Shown here piece by piece: positions 34,782 through 44,083 of a stretch of DNA of 64,000 nucleotides (position 1 is the stretch's first letter; the number at the start of each line of letters is the position of its first letter). Where the stretch lies: contig CALKBI010000017.1 in NCBI GenBank assembly GCA_937990185.1, positions 1-64,000 on the forward strand, written 5' to 3'. Both the position numbers and the translations under genes were made by a program. The notes below the pieces were generated by a model. The model ran no database searches, had not been told where the DNA came from, and saw nothing but the letters and a program-made list of their open reading frames with translations. Source of the stretch: an uncultured Neomegalonema sp. Its GTDB lineage: Bacteria; Pseudomonadota; Alphaproteobacteria; Rhodobacterales; Rhodobacteraceae.

Positions 34782-37055
34782 ATGCAAAGTTATAAGCCAG
34801 TCCGACACCCATCCAGACCAGAGACGTCATATATGTTGAATGATCCGTCGGCGCGCAGAACCGCGCTGTGCTTACTTGCCTTGACGATCATCTGGATAGC
34901 GTTTTGCTGGCCTTGGTTTTTTGCTGGAAGAATTATTCCGTACGACGCCAAGAACCACTTTTACGGCATGATCCGATTTTTCGCGACAGCATTGCATTCC
35001 GGTGAAGACCCGTCTTGGAGTCCTTATCACTTCGGCGGATTTCCTATGATTGCCGACCCTCAATCGGTCATCTGGACTCCTAGCATGTGGTTGCCTGCAC
35101 TTATTAGCGAAGCGCCCTCAATGCGTCTCGTCGATGCTGTGCACCTTGCTCATGTATTGGTCGGAGCAATGGCGATCTTTGCGTTTGGCCGGTTACGTGG
35201 ATGGCGCGACGAAGCGTCTTTTATCGCGGCAATCAGTTTTATGATGAACGGCGCGCTGACGGTCAGACTTGAGCATCTGTTGATGACCGTCAGCACGATG
35301 TGGATCGCGGTTACACTATGGCGTCTGGAAGCGGCAATCCAATTTGGCGGTGTGTGGCGGGGGTTGGCATTTGGAGCGGCACTCGGATTGCTTCTGATAG
35401 ATAGAAACCATGTCGCTTATTTAGGCATATTATTTCTCTTCTTCTATTGGCTCTCGCGTTTAGATTTACGCACACCTCGCGCTTTTTACCGACATGGCAG
35501 CATCGTCATCGGAGGGTTGTTCGCATTTTTTCTTGCGCTGATTCCGTTGTTGTTACTTTTCCAACTCATCGATCAAAGTAACCGTCCTAATTTTGATTTC
35601 AGAGACGCAAGTTGGCAATCAATTCCACCGCCACAGCTTTCCAGTTTTCTGTTTGCCGAATATTTTGGATCATTTAAGCGGCTCGGCGCACACTGGGGAC
35701 CGGCATCAAAGCATTGGGGTGATTTTACGCTCGAGATACACCGAGGCATGATCTACCTCTATGCGGGAACGCTAGCGCCACTTCTGGTTCTATGGATTGG
35801 CGTCGCGCGCAAGCAACTCTTCGCGCCGGGAATGCGCTTCCTCAGTACGATGGCACTCCTCTTTCTCATCTACGCTCTCGGGCGCTACACTCCGGCATTC
35901 AAATTTCTTTATGATTGGGTTCCAGGGGTCGATTTATTCCGCCGCCCTTCGGACGCTCTATTCATATTCGGTGTGATCATGAGCTTGATGATCGGCGTAA
36001 TGCTTGATCGCGCTTTATCCATGCCAAGTATCACCGTTGAAAAAGGTCCAGCGATATTCGCTTTAGTTTTGTTGGGCACGGCAATCGCTCCGTTGATTTA
36101 TATTTCTGCCTCGTTTGGTCGCCTCCATGAACTCGCTCACGACATTGCATTGTTCACAGCGCTTGCGGGTGGTTTTACCGCAATGATTATCTGCGCGCGA
36201 CGTTCGAAACGATGGCGCAAAGCAGCGATAGCCATTTTAACAATTGGGGTAAGTGCCGACCTGATTTACTTTAATTCCAAGACGGTCCTCAGCACCTGGC
36301 GCCCCCCTCATTACAAACCCCTTGAATCTCCTGAGAAGGACTCGTTCTTTTCAAAGCTACCCGCTTTACTAACCGAGTCGGACCCAACGGGTGCACCATG
36401 GCGGGTCGAACTTATTGGGCTTGGTCATACCGTTCAAAATGTTGCACAGGTTGGACTGTATCCAAATATTTTAGGATACAACCCTATTCGTCTTGCCAGT
36501 TTCGAGCGGTATATCGGTCCCGACATGCAAAACAGCGCCGCCAATCATCGCAAATGGGGCCAGCGCATGACTGGCTACAACAGCCCCATGACGGACCGCT
36601 TGGGAATAAAATATATTGTAACCGGCGTTCCGATTGAAACGATTGATCCGTCAATCAAACTGGATCGGTTCCCACTTCTTGATGTTGTAAAGCGGCGTAG
36701 CCGGCGCACAGCATATGTGTACTTAAACTCTCGCGCTGCGCCTCGTGCCAAGCTCATCGATATCGAAGGAAAGCTGCTGGATGGGGATGTCAAGTTTGAC
36801 AGCTACAGAAACACGAAATTACGCTTGAAGGTAACCGCACCCCAAGCAGGGCGTTTGGTTCTGGCTGAGTTTGACTACCCCGGTTGGCGTGCCGCTGTGA
36901 ACGACGTACCCGTGCCAATCGAGCGTCACCGAGATATATTCCGCGCCATCCCTATTCCTGCCGGAGAGAGCGAGGTAAACTTAGATTTCAACGCATTGTC
37001 ATGGCAAAATCTAAAGGATGCGGCTCAAAGCATTATAAACCGGGCAGGGAGCTGA
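34782..37055 (+). CDS. YfhO-like multi-spanning membrane protein (GT-C type)
   Basis: About 757 residues with around a dozen transmembrane helices followed by a C-terminal periplasmic domain from about residue 560 on. The first loop contains IIPYDAKNHFYGMIRFF and WSPYHFGGFPMIADPQS, resembling the YfhO/GT-C loop with its acidic residue. Such proteins are thought to transfer sugars from polyprenyl-phosphate donors. It follows an ArnC/GtrB-like gene and precedes a GtrA-like gene, making a three-gene glycosylation unit. The start is uncertain: ATGs at 34782 and 34833, or a TTG at 34761, are all in frame with weak ribosome-binding sites. Confidence 0.8.
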   Translation: MQSYKPVRHPSRPETSYMLNDPSARRTALCLLALTIIWIAFCWPWFFAGRIIPYDAKNHFYGMIRFFATALHSGEDPSWSPYHFGGFPMIADPQSVIWTPSMWLPALISEAPSMRLVDAVHLAHVLVGAMAIFAFGRLRGWRDEASFIAAISFMMNGALTVRLEHLLMTVSTMWIAVTLWRLEAAIQFGGVWRGLAFGAALGLLLIDRNHVAYLGILFLFFYWLSRLDLRTPRAFYRHGSIVIGGLFAFFLALIPLLLLFQLIDQSNRPNFDFRDASWQSIPPPQLSSFLFAEYFGSFKRLGAHWGPASKHWGDFTLEIHRGMIYLYAGTLAPLLVLWIGVARKQLFAPGMRFLSTMALLFLIYALGRYTPAFKFLYDWVPGVDLFRRPSDALFIFGVIMSLMIGVMLDRALSMPSITVEKGPAIFALVLLGTAIAPLIYISASFGRLHELAHDIALFTALAGGFTAMIICARRSKRWRKAAIAILTIGVSADLIYFNSKTVLSTWRPPHYKPLESPEKDSFFSKLPALLTESDPTGAPWRVELIGLGHTVQNVAQVGLYPNILGYNPIRLASFERYIGPDMQNSAANHRKWGQRMTGYNSPMTDRLGIKYIVTGVPIETIDPSIKLDRFPLLDVVKRRSRRTAYVYLNSRAAPRAKLIDIEGKLLDGDVKFDSYRNTKLRLKVTAPQAGRLVLAEFDYPGWRAAVNDVPVPIERHRDIFRAIPIPAGESEVNLDFNALSWQNLKDAAQSIINRAGS

Positions 37056-37454
37056 ATAGTCATCTCTAACATTCTACAACAAGCGAAAGCATTTCTGGGC
37101 GTTGGCGTCATCGCAACGATTAGCCATTATATTGTTTTAATCGGCTTAGTAGAGACAGGCATATTGACCGTCATACCAGCCTCAGCAGTTGGTGCATTCG
37201 TTGGTGCAGTTGTCGGGTATCGCTTGAATTACCGATACGCTTTTCATTCAGACGCACCGCACCGCGAAACTGCGCCGCGATATATGATCATTGCCGCCGT
37301 GGCTCTTGCTGCGAATACGATTTTAATGGCCATCCTAAATGGATCACTTGGTCTGCCCTATTTAGTGGCCCAAGTGATCACAACAATTCTCGTATTCATC
37401 CTGACTTTTACAGGCAATCGGGTATGGACTTTCGGAACAGGCAGACAAAAATAA
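37056..37454 (+). CDS. GtrA family membrane protein, apparently with an ATA start
   Basis: A 132-residue small membrane protein with four transmembrane helices (FLGVGVIATISHYIVLIGL; AVGAFVGAVVGYRLNYRYAF; MIIAAVALAANTILMAIL; VITTILVFILTFTGNRVWTF), the GtrA pattern. GtrA proteins are linked to flipping undecaprenyl-phosphate sugars. The coding frame clearly includes the first helix, so it must begin before the first TTG (37164). Directly after the upstream stop, AGGGAG is spaced 5 bases from ATA at 37056, where an ATG would be expected. Either a rare ATA start, an ATG lost by mutation, or a sequence error. Confidence 0.8.
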   Translation: MVISNILQQAKAFLGVGVIATISHYIVLIGLVETGILTVIPASAVGAFVGAVVGYRLNYRYAFHSDAPHRETAPRYMIIAAVALAANTILMAILNGSLGLPYLVAQVITTILVFILTFTGNRVWTFGTGRQK

Positions 37455-37472
37455 CTTTTGTTGTCGCGTTCG

Positions 37473-38210
37473 CTAAATCATCGCCATCCCGCCATTTACA
37501 TGAAGAGTCTGTCCGGTGACGTAACCTGCGGCATCTGATGCGAGATAAGCAACGGCGCCAGCTACATCATCGCTGTCTCCCATTTTTCCGGCAGGAATAG
37601 TCGCATTGATTTTCGACTTCTGATCATCGGTCAACACATCTGTCATCGGTGTCGCAATAAATCCGGGAGCAACACAATTGACTGTGATATTTCGCGTTGC
37701 AATTTCCTGCGCCAATGACTTTGACATACCCACAAGGCCGGCTTTAGCCGCGCAATAATTTCCCTGTCCCGGATTGCCTGTGGTTCCGACGACTGATGTT
37801 ATATTCACAATGCGTCCCCAGCGGGCCTTCATCATCCCGCGCAAACTCGCTCGGCAAAGGCGAAAATTCGCGGTCAAGTTCACGGCGATCACCGCATCCC
37901 ATTCGTCATCTTTCATCCGCATAAACAGATTGTCCCGCGTGATACCCGCATTGTTGACCAGAATATCAAGTGAGCCGAGCGAACCCGCGACCGCTCCAGG
38001 CAACGCATCAACTTCGGAAAGATCGGATAGATTACAAGCATGAACTTCTGCTCGATCACCCAATGCGTCGCGCAATTCTTCCAGTGGCCCCGTCCGCGTT
38101 CCTGACAACGCAACCGTAGCACCTTGCGCGTGAAGAGCTTTCGCAATCGCGCCGCCAATGCCGCCTGAAGCCCCTGTAACAAGAGCGTTTTTACCTTCGA
38201 GTGAAAACAT
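37473..38210 (-). CDS. fabG: 3-oxoacyl-[acyl-carrier-protein] reductase
   Basis: A 245-residue SDR enzyme (EC 1.1.1.100) reducing 3-oxoacyl-ACP with NADPH in fatty acid synthesis. Motifs: GASGGIGGAIA for the cofactor, NNAG, catalytic Ser in NITSVVGTTGNPGQGN and the Tyr-x-x-x-Lys in YCAAKAG, then the C-terminal GYVTGQTLHVNGGMAMI. It lies 5 bases downstream of fabD on the same strand, forming a fabD-fabG operon. No acpP or fabF follows in the window, so the gene cluster is split here. Confidence 0.97.
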   Translation of the reverse strand: MFSLEGKNALVTGASGGIGGAIAKALHAQGATVALSGTRTGPLEELRDALGDRAEVHACNLSDLSEVDALPGAVAGSLGSLDILVNNAGITRDNLFMRMKDDEWDAVIAVNLTANFRLCRASLRGMMKARWGRIVNITSVVGTTGNPGQGNYCAAKAGLVGMSKSLAQEIATRNITVNCVAPGFIATPMTDVLTDDQKSKINATIPAGKMGDSDDVAGAVAYLASDAAGYVTGQTLHVNGGMAMI

Positions 38211-38215
38211 TCAGC

Positions 38216-39160
38216 TTATCCTTCAAGCGTTTCAATCAGCGCCGCAATCTCGGCATGTGTTCCTGCGTTTGCAGACGTAACATTACGGTCAATTCTTTTG
38301 GTAAGTCCCGACAGAACCTTGCCAGCGCCCAGCTCAACAAGCTGCGTAACACCTTGCCCTGCCATCCAAATGACACTCTCACGCCAGCGTACAGAGCCGG
38401 TAACTTGCTTCACTAAGAGATCACGAATAACAGCAGGATCACCCACAGCCTGCGCCTCTACATTCGCAACGACGGGCAAAGATGGTGCTGCAATTTCTGT
38501 ATTTCCAAGTGCTTCGGCCATTTTTTCTGCTGCGGGGGCCATCAGCGCACAGTGGAATGGTGCGGATACAGGCAACAACATCGCCCGCTTCGCGCCTTTT
38601 TCCTTCGCTAAATCACAAGCACGCTCAACTGCCGCTTTATTGCCAGAGATAACGACTTGTCCCGGCGCATTGTCATTTGCCGCCTCGCAAACCTCTCCTT
38701 GCGCTGCGGCATGGGCAACAGCTCGTGCGTCGTCTAGATCAAGTCCTAGAACAGCGGCCATTGCACCGACCCCTACTGGAACAGCCTGCTGCATGGATGC
38801 CCCACGCAACCGGAGCAACCGCGCCGCATCAGAAAGTCGCAAAGCACCAGTAGCGGTCAACGCGGAATACTCGCCCAGAGAATGCCCTGCAACGAATACC
38901 CCTTTATCTGACAGAGAAAAACCGCCCTCCGCTTCCAGAACACGGGTCATCGCAACCGATACCGCCATCAAAGCAGGTTGAGCATTTTGCGTGAGCGTAA
39001 GGGCGTCACCATCTTCGCCCCATATAATACTCGACAGAGATTCTCCGAGCGCCTCGTCCACTTCATCAAACACGGCCTTCGCCACTGGTGAAGCATCGGC
39101 GAGGTCTTTTCCCATACCAAGAACCTGTGATCCCTGCCCCGGAAATACAAATGCGCGCAT
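38216..39160 (-). CDS. fabD: Malonyl-CoA:ACP transacylase
   Basis: A 314-residue acyltransferase (EC 2.3.1.39) loading malonyl onto ACP. The start chosen is the Met of MRAFVFPGQGSQ, with a GAGAGAG box upstream. Active-site elements: GQGSQ, the nucleophile Ser in GHSLGEYSALT, an Arg further on, and His in PVSAPFHCALM. It is the first gene of the fabD-fabG unit. Confidence 0.97.
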   Translation of the reverse strand: MRAFVFPGQGSQVLGMGKDLADASPVAKAVFDEVDEALGESLSSIIWGEDGDALTLTQNAQPALMAVSVAMTRVLEAEGGFSLSDKGVFVAGHSLGEYSALTATGALRLSDAARLLRLRGASMQQAVPVGVGAMAAVLGLDLDDARAVAHAAAQGEVCEAANDNAPGQVVISGNKAAVERACDLAKEKGAKRAMLLPVSAPFHCALMAPAAEKMAEALGNTEIAAPSLPVVANVEAQAVGDPAVIRDLLVKQVTGSVRWRESVIWMAGQGVTQLVELGAGKVLSGLTKRIDRNVTSANAGTHAEIAALIETLEG

Positions 39161-39528
39161 AATCTCTCTCGTTTTATCATTCATTAGATCGTCTCAAGAC
39201 AGACTAACAATAAGTGGATCAAATTTCACAGAAATCATGGCGTGAAACTTAATTCAGCGAACTCTCGAAACGATTTATTGAGCCATACGAGCGCGCGCCG
39301 CGAAACTCAAGCCAAGCTGAATCATGAAACCCTTAAAGGGAGTAAGGAGAGACCCAATTCCGGCCTATCCATTCTCTTTGTCGGGTTAACTTTTCGGCAT
39401 CACAAGCCATGACCTGAGCGCAAAGCCATCATGACTGAGAAAGGGGTAGTATCATGCGCAGCTCATTGCCATTTTCGCAGTGCAGCATAATTATTGCGTT
39501 GCAGCAATCACTTCGAAGGACCACTCAA
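39161..39528. other. Intergenic region, 368 bases, no gene recognised
   Basis: Lies between the divergent fabD and a DUF1127-like gene and should hold both promoters. A purine-rich stretch at about 39335-39351 (AAAGGGAGTAAGGAGAG) resembles a strong ribosome-binding site but no good start follows. No clear hairpin or repeat was seen. A small RNA cannot be excluded. Confidence 0.4.
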
Positions 39529-39795
39529 ATGCTTAACAATACAGCGTTGCGACCTCTTTCGACGACAGGAGCAGATAAAATGGCAATGACCTTTTACGAA
39601 ACCAGTGCAGCAATGCCCAAAACGCAGGGTTGGATTGATGCGATCATCAATCGTTTGATCATAGGCACGAAAAAAGTCCAATATAGCAGAATGATATCTG
39701 CATTAATGCGCCTCTCCGATCAGCAACTCGCGGTGATAAACATCACACGGAAACAAATTCCGTCGCACGCACACATCTGCATTTACGGTGAATGA
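39529..39795 (+). CDS. DUF1127-like small protein
   Basis: An 88-residue protein from the ATG with GAAGGA 8 bases upstream (a longer frame from 39454 is possible). The C-terminal half reads MISALMRLSDQQLAVINITRKQIPSHA, the pattern of DUF1127 proteins (a short helix with LSD-x-x-LA-x-I-x-x-x-R-x-x-I). DUF1127 proteins in alphaproteobacteria are often small arginine-rich regulators, some RNA-binding, linked to growth phase or phosphate and carbon metabolism. No function can be assigned here. Confidence 0.62.
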   Translation: MLNNTALRPLSTTGADKMAMTFYETSAAMPKTQGWIDAIINRLIIGTKKVQYSRMISALMRLSDQQLAVINITRKQIPSHAHICIYGE

Positions 39796-39895
39796 TCTCG
39801 CAGCAACCATTGCTGGTGAAAATCTCCCCTCCCGATGAACGGCGTGGCGAGTAAAGCGTCAGTTTATCCGGGGTGGGGTACAAACCCTTAGCGGT

Positions 39896-40681
39896 TTATC
39901 GCCCCTTCCAAACTGGATCGCGTTTTTCCGCAAAGGCTTTAGCACCTTCTAGATTGTCTTCTGAGCCGTAGAGAACATCGACAGTCCTGAGTTGGCGTTT
40001 GGTTACACGGTTCATCACGTCTTGGAATTTCGAATCCTCTGCCTCACGCACAGTCTCCTTAATCGCAGCATAAACAAGCGGCGGGCCAGATTCGAGCAAC
40101 CGCGCCAGCGTCCACGCTTCTTCCATCAACCTATCCGCAGCATAGATATGATTGACGAAGCCCCAACGTGCGGCCTCTTCTGCATCGAGCCACCTGCCCG
40201 TGAAAAGCATCTCCATTGCGATATGATACGGAATGCGTTTGGGCAGCTTTACCGTCGCGGCATCGGCCAAAGTCCCGGAACGAATTTCCGGCAGCGCAAA
40301 ACTCGCATGATCGGCGGCCAAGATAATATCAGCCGATAACGCTACTTCCAGCCCCCCACCACAGCAAATGCCATTCACCGCAGCGACTACAGGCTTGCCT
40401 AAACCTTGAAGCTCTTGCAGGCCGCCGAAGCCCCCAACGCCATAATCCCCATCAACAGCATCCCCATCGGCGGCGGCTTTCAAATCCCAACCGGGACAGA
40501 AGAATTTCTCACCAGCACCGGTGATAATCGCCACACGTAATTCCGGATCATCACGAAAAGCTGCAAAAGTCTCACCCATGATACGCGATGTCTTCAGATC
40601 AATCGCATTGGCCTTGGGACGATCAAGGGTGACCTCAAGAATGCCACCTTCGCGGCGAGTACGGATCGGAGAGTCGGTCAT
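39896..40681 (-). CDS. caiD: Carnitinyl-CoA dehydratase / crotonobetainyl-CoA hydratase
   Basis: A 261-residue crotonase-fold enzyme, the same length as E. coli CaiD. Matches remembered from CaiD include LEVTLDRPKANAIDLKTS, RVAIITGAGEKFFCPGWDLKA, ALPEIRSG and the C-terminus AFAEKRDPVWKGR. It interconverts crotonobetainyl-CoA and L-carnitinyl-CoA. The start overlaps the stop of the upstream synthetase gene (ATGA), so it is the last gene of a three-gene operon with an acyl-CoA synthetase and an acyl-CoA dehydrogenase. Substrate specificity for betaine-type CoA esters is inferred from this similarity. Confidence 0.88.
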   Translation of the reverse strand: MTDSPIRTRREGGILEVTLDRPKANAIDLKTSRIMGETFAAFRDDPELRVAIITGAGEKFFCPGWDLKAAADGDAVDGDYGVGGFGGLQELQGLGKPVVAAVNGICCGGGLEVALSADIILAADHASFALPEIRSGTLADAATVKLPKRIPYHIAMEMLFTGRWLDAEEAARWGFVNHIYAADRLMEEAWTLARLLESGPPLVYAAIKETVREAEDSKFQDVMNRVTKRQLRTVDVLYGSEDNLEGAKAFAEKRDPVWKGR

Positions 40682-42741
40682 GTGATGTCCTTTTCTGGCT
40701 CGCGCATCCTTATCAATGCATCGGCGGCAAATGCACCACGTTCGCAAACAATCAATGGATTGACGTCGAGTTCTTCTAACTTGTTGGCATTAGCTTCGGC
40801 AAATTTAGCAACGACCTGCACCGCTTTGACAATAGCATCAAGGTCGGCAGCGGGCTTTCCACGATAGCCCTCAATCAGTTTTGAAACTTTCAAGCCAGAG
40901 AGTGATGCACGAATATCCTCGTCCGTGATAGGTAACAGCATAGTAGCGGCATCATCTAATAGCTCCGCTATTACGCCCCCTGCACCCAGCGTTAGCATCG
41001 GCCCATAAACGGGATCACGCGTCACACCGATGATCATCTCGACCAAACCACCCTCGATCATCTTTTCAATCAGCAGAGCATCGTTCTGCAAAAAGAGTTC
41101 GGCTGCGGCATTATAAACTTCGTGCTGATCCTTTAGGTTGAGAATAACACCGCCCATCTCGGTTTTATGAGCAATGCCACTAGCCTTCACAACAACCGGA
41201 TACCCAAATCTGTTCGCGGCATCTTGAGCCGCTCCAAGATCTTCGACTTCCCCAAAATTCGGGATATCAAGGCCAAATTCACCCAGAGCGGTTTTACTCT
41301 CCCATTCCGTCCATGTCCGCGAAGAACCATCCGCATGATCACCAATACGCAGGATCGGAGGAACATCTCCCCGCGTCCAAGCCTCACCAATATGCGCCGA
41401 AGCATCTGCCGCGATTAAAGCATCTTCAATCCCGCAAAGCGGCGCAATGCCCGCCGCCATAAATTGCGCACATCGGTCTTCGGGTAGCAATTCGGTCAGC
41501 GATGCGACGATGGCTGTTCGCGCACTCACGCGCGCACTTGCCGCGATGATGCCGCGCACTGCGGGTTCCCATGTCTCATGGCTGCACCGATCTTCGCGCG
41601 GAAAATCGAGGATCAACATCGACAGATCAAACCCCGGAGCCATCGCTGCAGAAAATGTATCCGTCAAAGCCGGTTCATCATTCCAGATAAACGTATGGTA
41701 ATCGAGCGGATTAGCCACTGTAACAAGAGGGTTAAGCGTCTCTGCAATCGCGGTTTTCTCTACAGCTTCATAAGCACGGAAACGCAAATCGAACTGCATA
41801 GCGGAATCGGCAACCAGCGAAGCCTCGCCACCCGAACAACTCATCGACAGAACATCGCGTCCCGGCAACGCCCCGTGGACATGAAGTAATTTCAATGTCT
41901 CAACGAAACTCGGAATACCCGGCAATAAAGGAATACCAAGCCGCTTGAAAAACGCCCTACTCCCCGCATCTGACCCCGCAAGTGATGCTGTATGAGAGAT
42001 CGTTGCGATTTGCGCTTGTTCAGATGCGCCTACTTTAATCGCGACAACCGGGATACGCTTGGCACGGGCACGCGCCGCCAAAGCCTCAAACGCAGCCGGA
42101 TCACCGACCCCCTCGATATGCAGGCCAATGGCCGTCACCCGATCATCATCCAGCAAGGCTTCCGCCATCTGCGCGAGGCCGATTTGCGCCTGATTGCCCG
42201 CCGTCAGCATATACGCAATCGGCAAGCCTCGCCCTTGCATCGACAGATTAATCGCAATGTTTGAGGATTGTGTGAGAATGGCGACGCCGTTCTCAACCCG
42301 CGTCCCGCCATGCTGGTCCGGCCACAGTGTCGCACCGTCGAGATAGTTCAGAGCGCCATAACAGTTCGGCCCGATGATTGGCATGTCAGCGGCGGCGTCG
42401 AGCAAAGCGGTATTCCGGTCCGCGCCGTCTTCCGTCTCTCCGAAACCAGAGGCGAAGCACACCGCGCCCCCAGCTCCGCGTTCTTGCAACCCGCGCACAA
42501 GATCAAGCGTCGCATCCCGATTAACACCGATCCACGCCGCATCGGGAACAGCGGGCAATGCATCAAGCGACGGGTAAGCTGTCACCCCATGTACAGCCTC
42601 GCGCTTCGGATGAACCGGCCAAATCTCACCTTCAAAACCGGCCTTGAGCAGTTGTTCAACAACATTAGCCGCCCAAGCCCCGCCAAAGATGGCAATGCTT
42701 TTGGGGCGCAACAGGCGAGAAAGGTTGGGAGGCGATTGCAT
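40678..42741 (-). CDS. NDP-forming acyl-CoA synthetase (acetate-CoA ligase family)
   Basis: A 687-residue synthetase combining a CoA-binding domain (SIAIFGGAWAANVVEQLLKAGF), succinyl-CoA-ligase-like domains (ATISHTASLAGSD holds the phospho-His) and a C-terminal ATP-grasp domain (YPVVVKASGIAHKTEMGGVILNL, GPMLTLGAGGV, LDVNPL). It activates a carboxylic acid to its CoA ester with ATP/ADP. I start it at MQSPPNL, 16 bases after the dehydrogenase stop, although the frame is open to 42876. Set between a dehydrogenase and CaiD, it probably makes gamma-butyrobetainyl-CoA or carnitinyl-CoA; this is inferred from context. Confidence 0.88.
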   Translation of the reverse strand: MQSPPNLSRLLRPKSIAIFGGAWAANVVEQLLKAGFEGEIWPVHPKREAVHGVTAYPSLDALPAVPDAAWIGVNRDATLDLVRGLQERGAGGAVCFASGFGETEDGADRNTALLDAAADMPIIGPNCYGALNYLDGATLWPDQHGGTRVENGVAILTQSSNIAINLSMQGRGLPIAYMLTAGNQAQIGLAQMAEALLDDDRVTAIGLHIEGVGDPAAFEALAARARAKRIPVVAIKVGASEQAQIATISHTASLAGSDAGSRAFFKRLGIPLLPGIPSFVETLKLLHVHGALPGRDVLSMSCSGGEASLVADSAMQFDLRFRAYEAVEKTAIAETLNPLVTVANPLDYHTFIWNDEPALTDTFSAAMAPGFDLSMLILDFPREDRCSHETWEPAVRGIIAASARVSARTAIVASLTELLPEDRCAQFMAAGIAPLCGIEDALIAADASAHIGEAWTRGDVPPILRIGDHADGSSRTWTEWESKTALGEFGLDIPNFGEVEDLGAAQDAANRFGYPVVVKASGIAHKTEMGGVILNLKDQHEVYNAAAELFLQNDALLIEKMIEGGLVEMIIGVTRDPVYGPMLTLGAGGVIAELLDDAATMLLPITDEDIRASLSGLKVSKLIEGYRGKPAADLDAIVKAVQVVAKFAEANANKLEELDVNPLIVCERGAFAADALIRMREPEKDIT

Positions 42742-42757
42742 CGTTTTAATTATCGGA

Positions 42758-43918
42758 TTACGCCCCCAAAGGCCGCAGCAATTCGCGGCTAATGATATGA
42801 CGTTGAATTTCTGAGGTTCCGTCCCAAATCCGCTCGACCCGTGCATCGCGCCAAAAGCGTTCGAGCGGCAAGTCATTCATCAAGCCCATACCGCCATAAA
42901 TCGCGATGGCCTCATCCGTCACCCGCGCCAGCATCTCTGACGCATAGACTTTCGCGCTCGCAATTTCACGGTTCGCTGGCAAGCCTTGGTCCAGCCGCCA
43001 CGCGCTCGATAATGTCAGCCATTCCGCTGCATCAATCTCGGTAATCATATCGGCCAACTTAAACGACACCCCTTGAAACTTACCGATCTGTTGGCCGAAT
43101 TGCTTGCGCTCGGCAGAGTAGTTCAGCGCATAGTCAAAGACCCGCCGCGCACGGCCAACCGCCATCGTCGCAACGGTGATGCGCGTGGCATAAAGCCACT
43201 CGTTCATCACCGCAAACCCGCCATCGACTTCGCCAAGCACCTGCGCGTCAGGCAAGCGGCAATTATCGAACCGCAAGATCATATTTTTATAACCGCGATG
43301 AGAGACACTCTCATACCCCGGCGCGATTTCAAATCCCGGCGTGCCGCGATCTACCAAGAAAGCGGTGATCCGTTTCTTGGGGCCTTTCGGCGTGTCATCT
43401 TCGCCGGTCGCAATGAAGACGATTATAAAATCAGCATGATCCGCGCCGGAGATAAAATGCTTGGTTCCATTTACGACCCAATCGCCGCCATCGCGTTTTG
43501 CAACACATTTCATGCCACGCACATCTGAACCCGCATCAGGTTCCGTCATCGCCAGCGCATCCATGCGCTCGCCCCGCACGGCGGGCAGCAAATAACGTTC
43601 TCGTTGTTCTCCTTCACAAGCCATCAGGATATTTTGAGGGCGTCCAAAAAAGTGGTTCAGCGCCATTGAACCACGCCCTAGCTCGCGTTCAACCAACGCA
43701 AACTCGAGATGCGACAGCCCCGCCCCACCGACTTCTTCGGGAAAGTTGCAGGCGTAAAAGCCCAAATCCATCGTCTTTTGCTTAATTTGTGCAGCAATCT
43801 CGGCGGGCACTTCGCCGGTGCGGTCCACCAAATCCTCGTGAGGGTAAATCTCTTCCTCGACAAAGCGGCGCACGGTGGAGACAATCATCTCCTGTTCTTC
43901 AGTCAGGCCAAAATTCAT
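42758..43918 (-). CDS. Acyl-CoA dehydrogenase, probable crotonobetainyl-CoA forming (CaiA-like)
   Basis: A 386-residue FAD acyl-CoA dehydrogenase. Signatures: AMTEPDAGSDVRGMKCVA, VVNGTKHFISGADHADFIIVF, RKQFGQQIGKFQGVSFKLADM, YGGMGLMNDLPLERFWRDARVERIWDGTSEIQRHII. It begins the operon with the acyl-CoA synthetase and CaiD. Together they suit gamma-butyrobetainyl-CoA oxidation to crotonobetainyl-CoA. A general short-chain dehydrogenase function is the alternative. The upstream intergenic region ends in the mscL terminator, so the operon has its own promoter. Confidence 0.92.
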   Translation of the reverse strand: MNFGLTEEQEMIVSTVRRFVEEEIYPHEDLVDRTGEVPAEIAAQIKQKTMDLGFYACNFPEEVGGAGLSHLEFALVERELGRGSMALNHFFGRPQNILMACEGEQRERYLLPAVRGERMDALAMTEPDAGSDVRGMKCVAKRDGGDWVVNGTKHFISGADHADFIIVFIATGEDDTPKGPKKRITAFLVDRGTPGFEIAPGYESVSHRGYKNMILRFDNCRLPDAQVLGEVDGGFAVMNEWLYATRITVATMAVGRARRVFDYALNYSAERKQFGQQIGKFQGVSFKLADMITEIDAAEWLTLSSAWRLDQGLPANREIASAKVYASEMLARVTDEAIAIYGGMGLMNDLPLERFWRDARVERIWDGTSEIQRHIISRELLRPLGA

Positions 43919-44030
43919 AGCGCACCCTTGCGTCGATGATCGATTCTGGCCGAACTCTTAGCTTTTTTCGAAGTAGATTTCCCAATCCTTTTTTCGCGGA
44001 AATTACGTGCGGTGGAAATCATAACCCACG

Positions 44031-44063
44031 AAAAAGCAGTTGCACCCTGAAGGATACAACTGC
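44031..44063 (-). terminator. Rho-independent terminator of mscL
   Basis: Long hairpin GCAGTTG-TATCC / GGGTG-CAACTGC (44036-44063, short TTCA-type loop), followed on the minus strand by five Ts (44031-44035). It begins 20 bases after the mscL stop and separates mscL from the caiD operon. Confidence 0.85.
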
Positions 44064-44083
44064 AATTTTATCCGTAACCGCGC

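Noticed and set aside
38298-38981. 227-residue open frame antisense to fabD
   Set aside because: Low-complexity Ala/Ser/Pro/Thr-rich translation typical of the complement of a normal gene; fabD itself is unambiguous.
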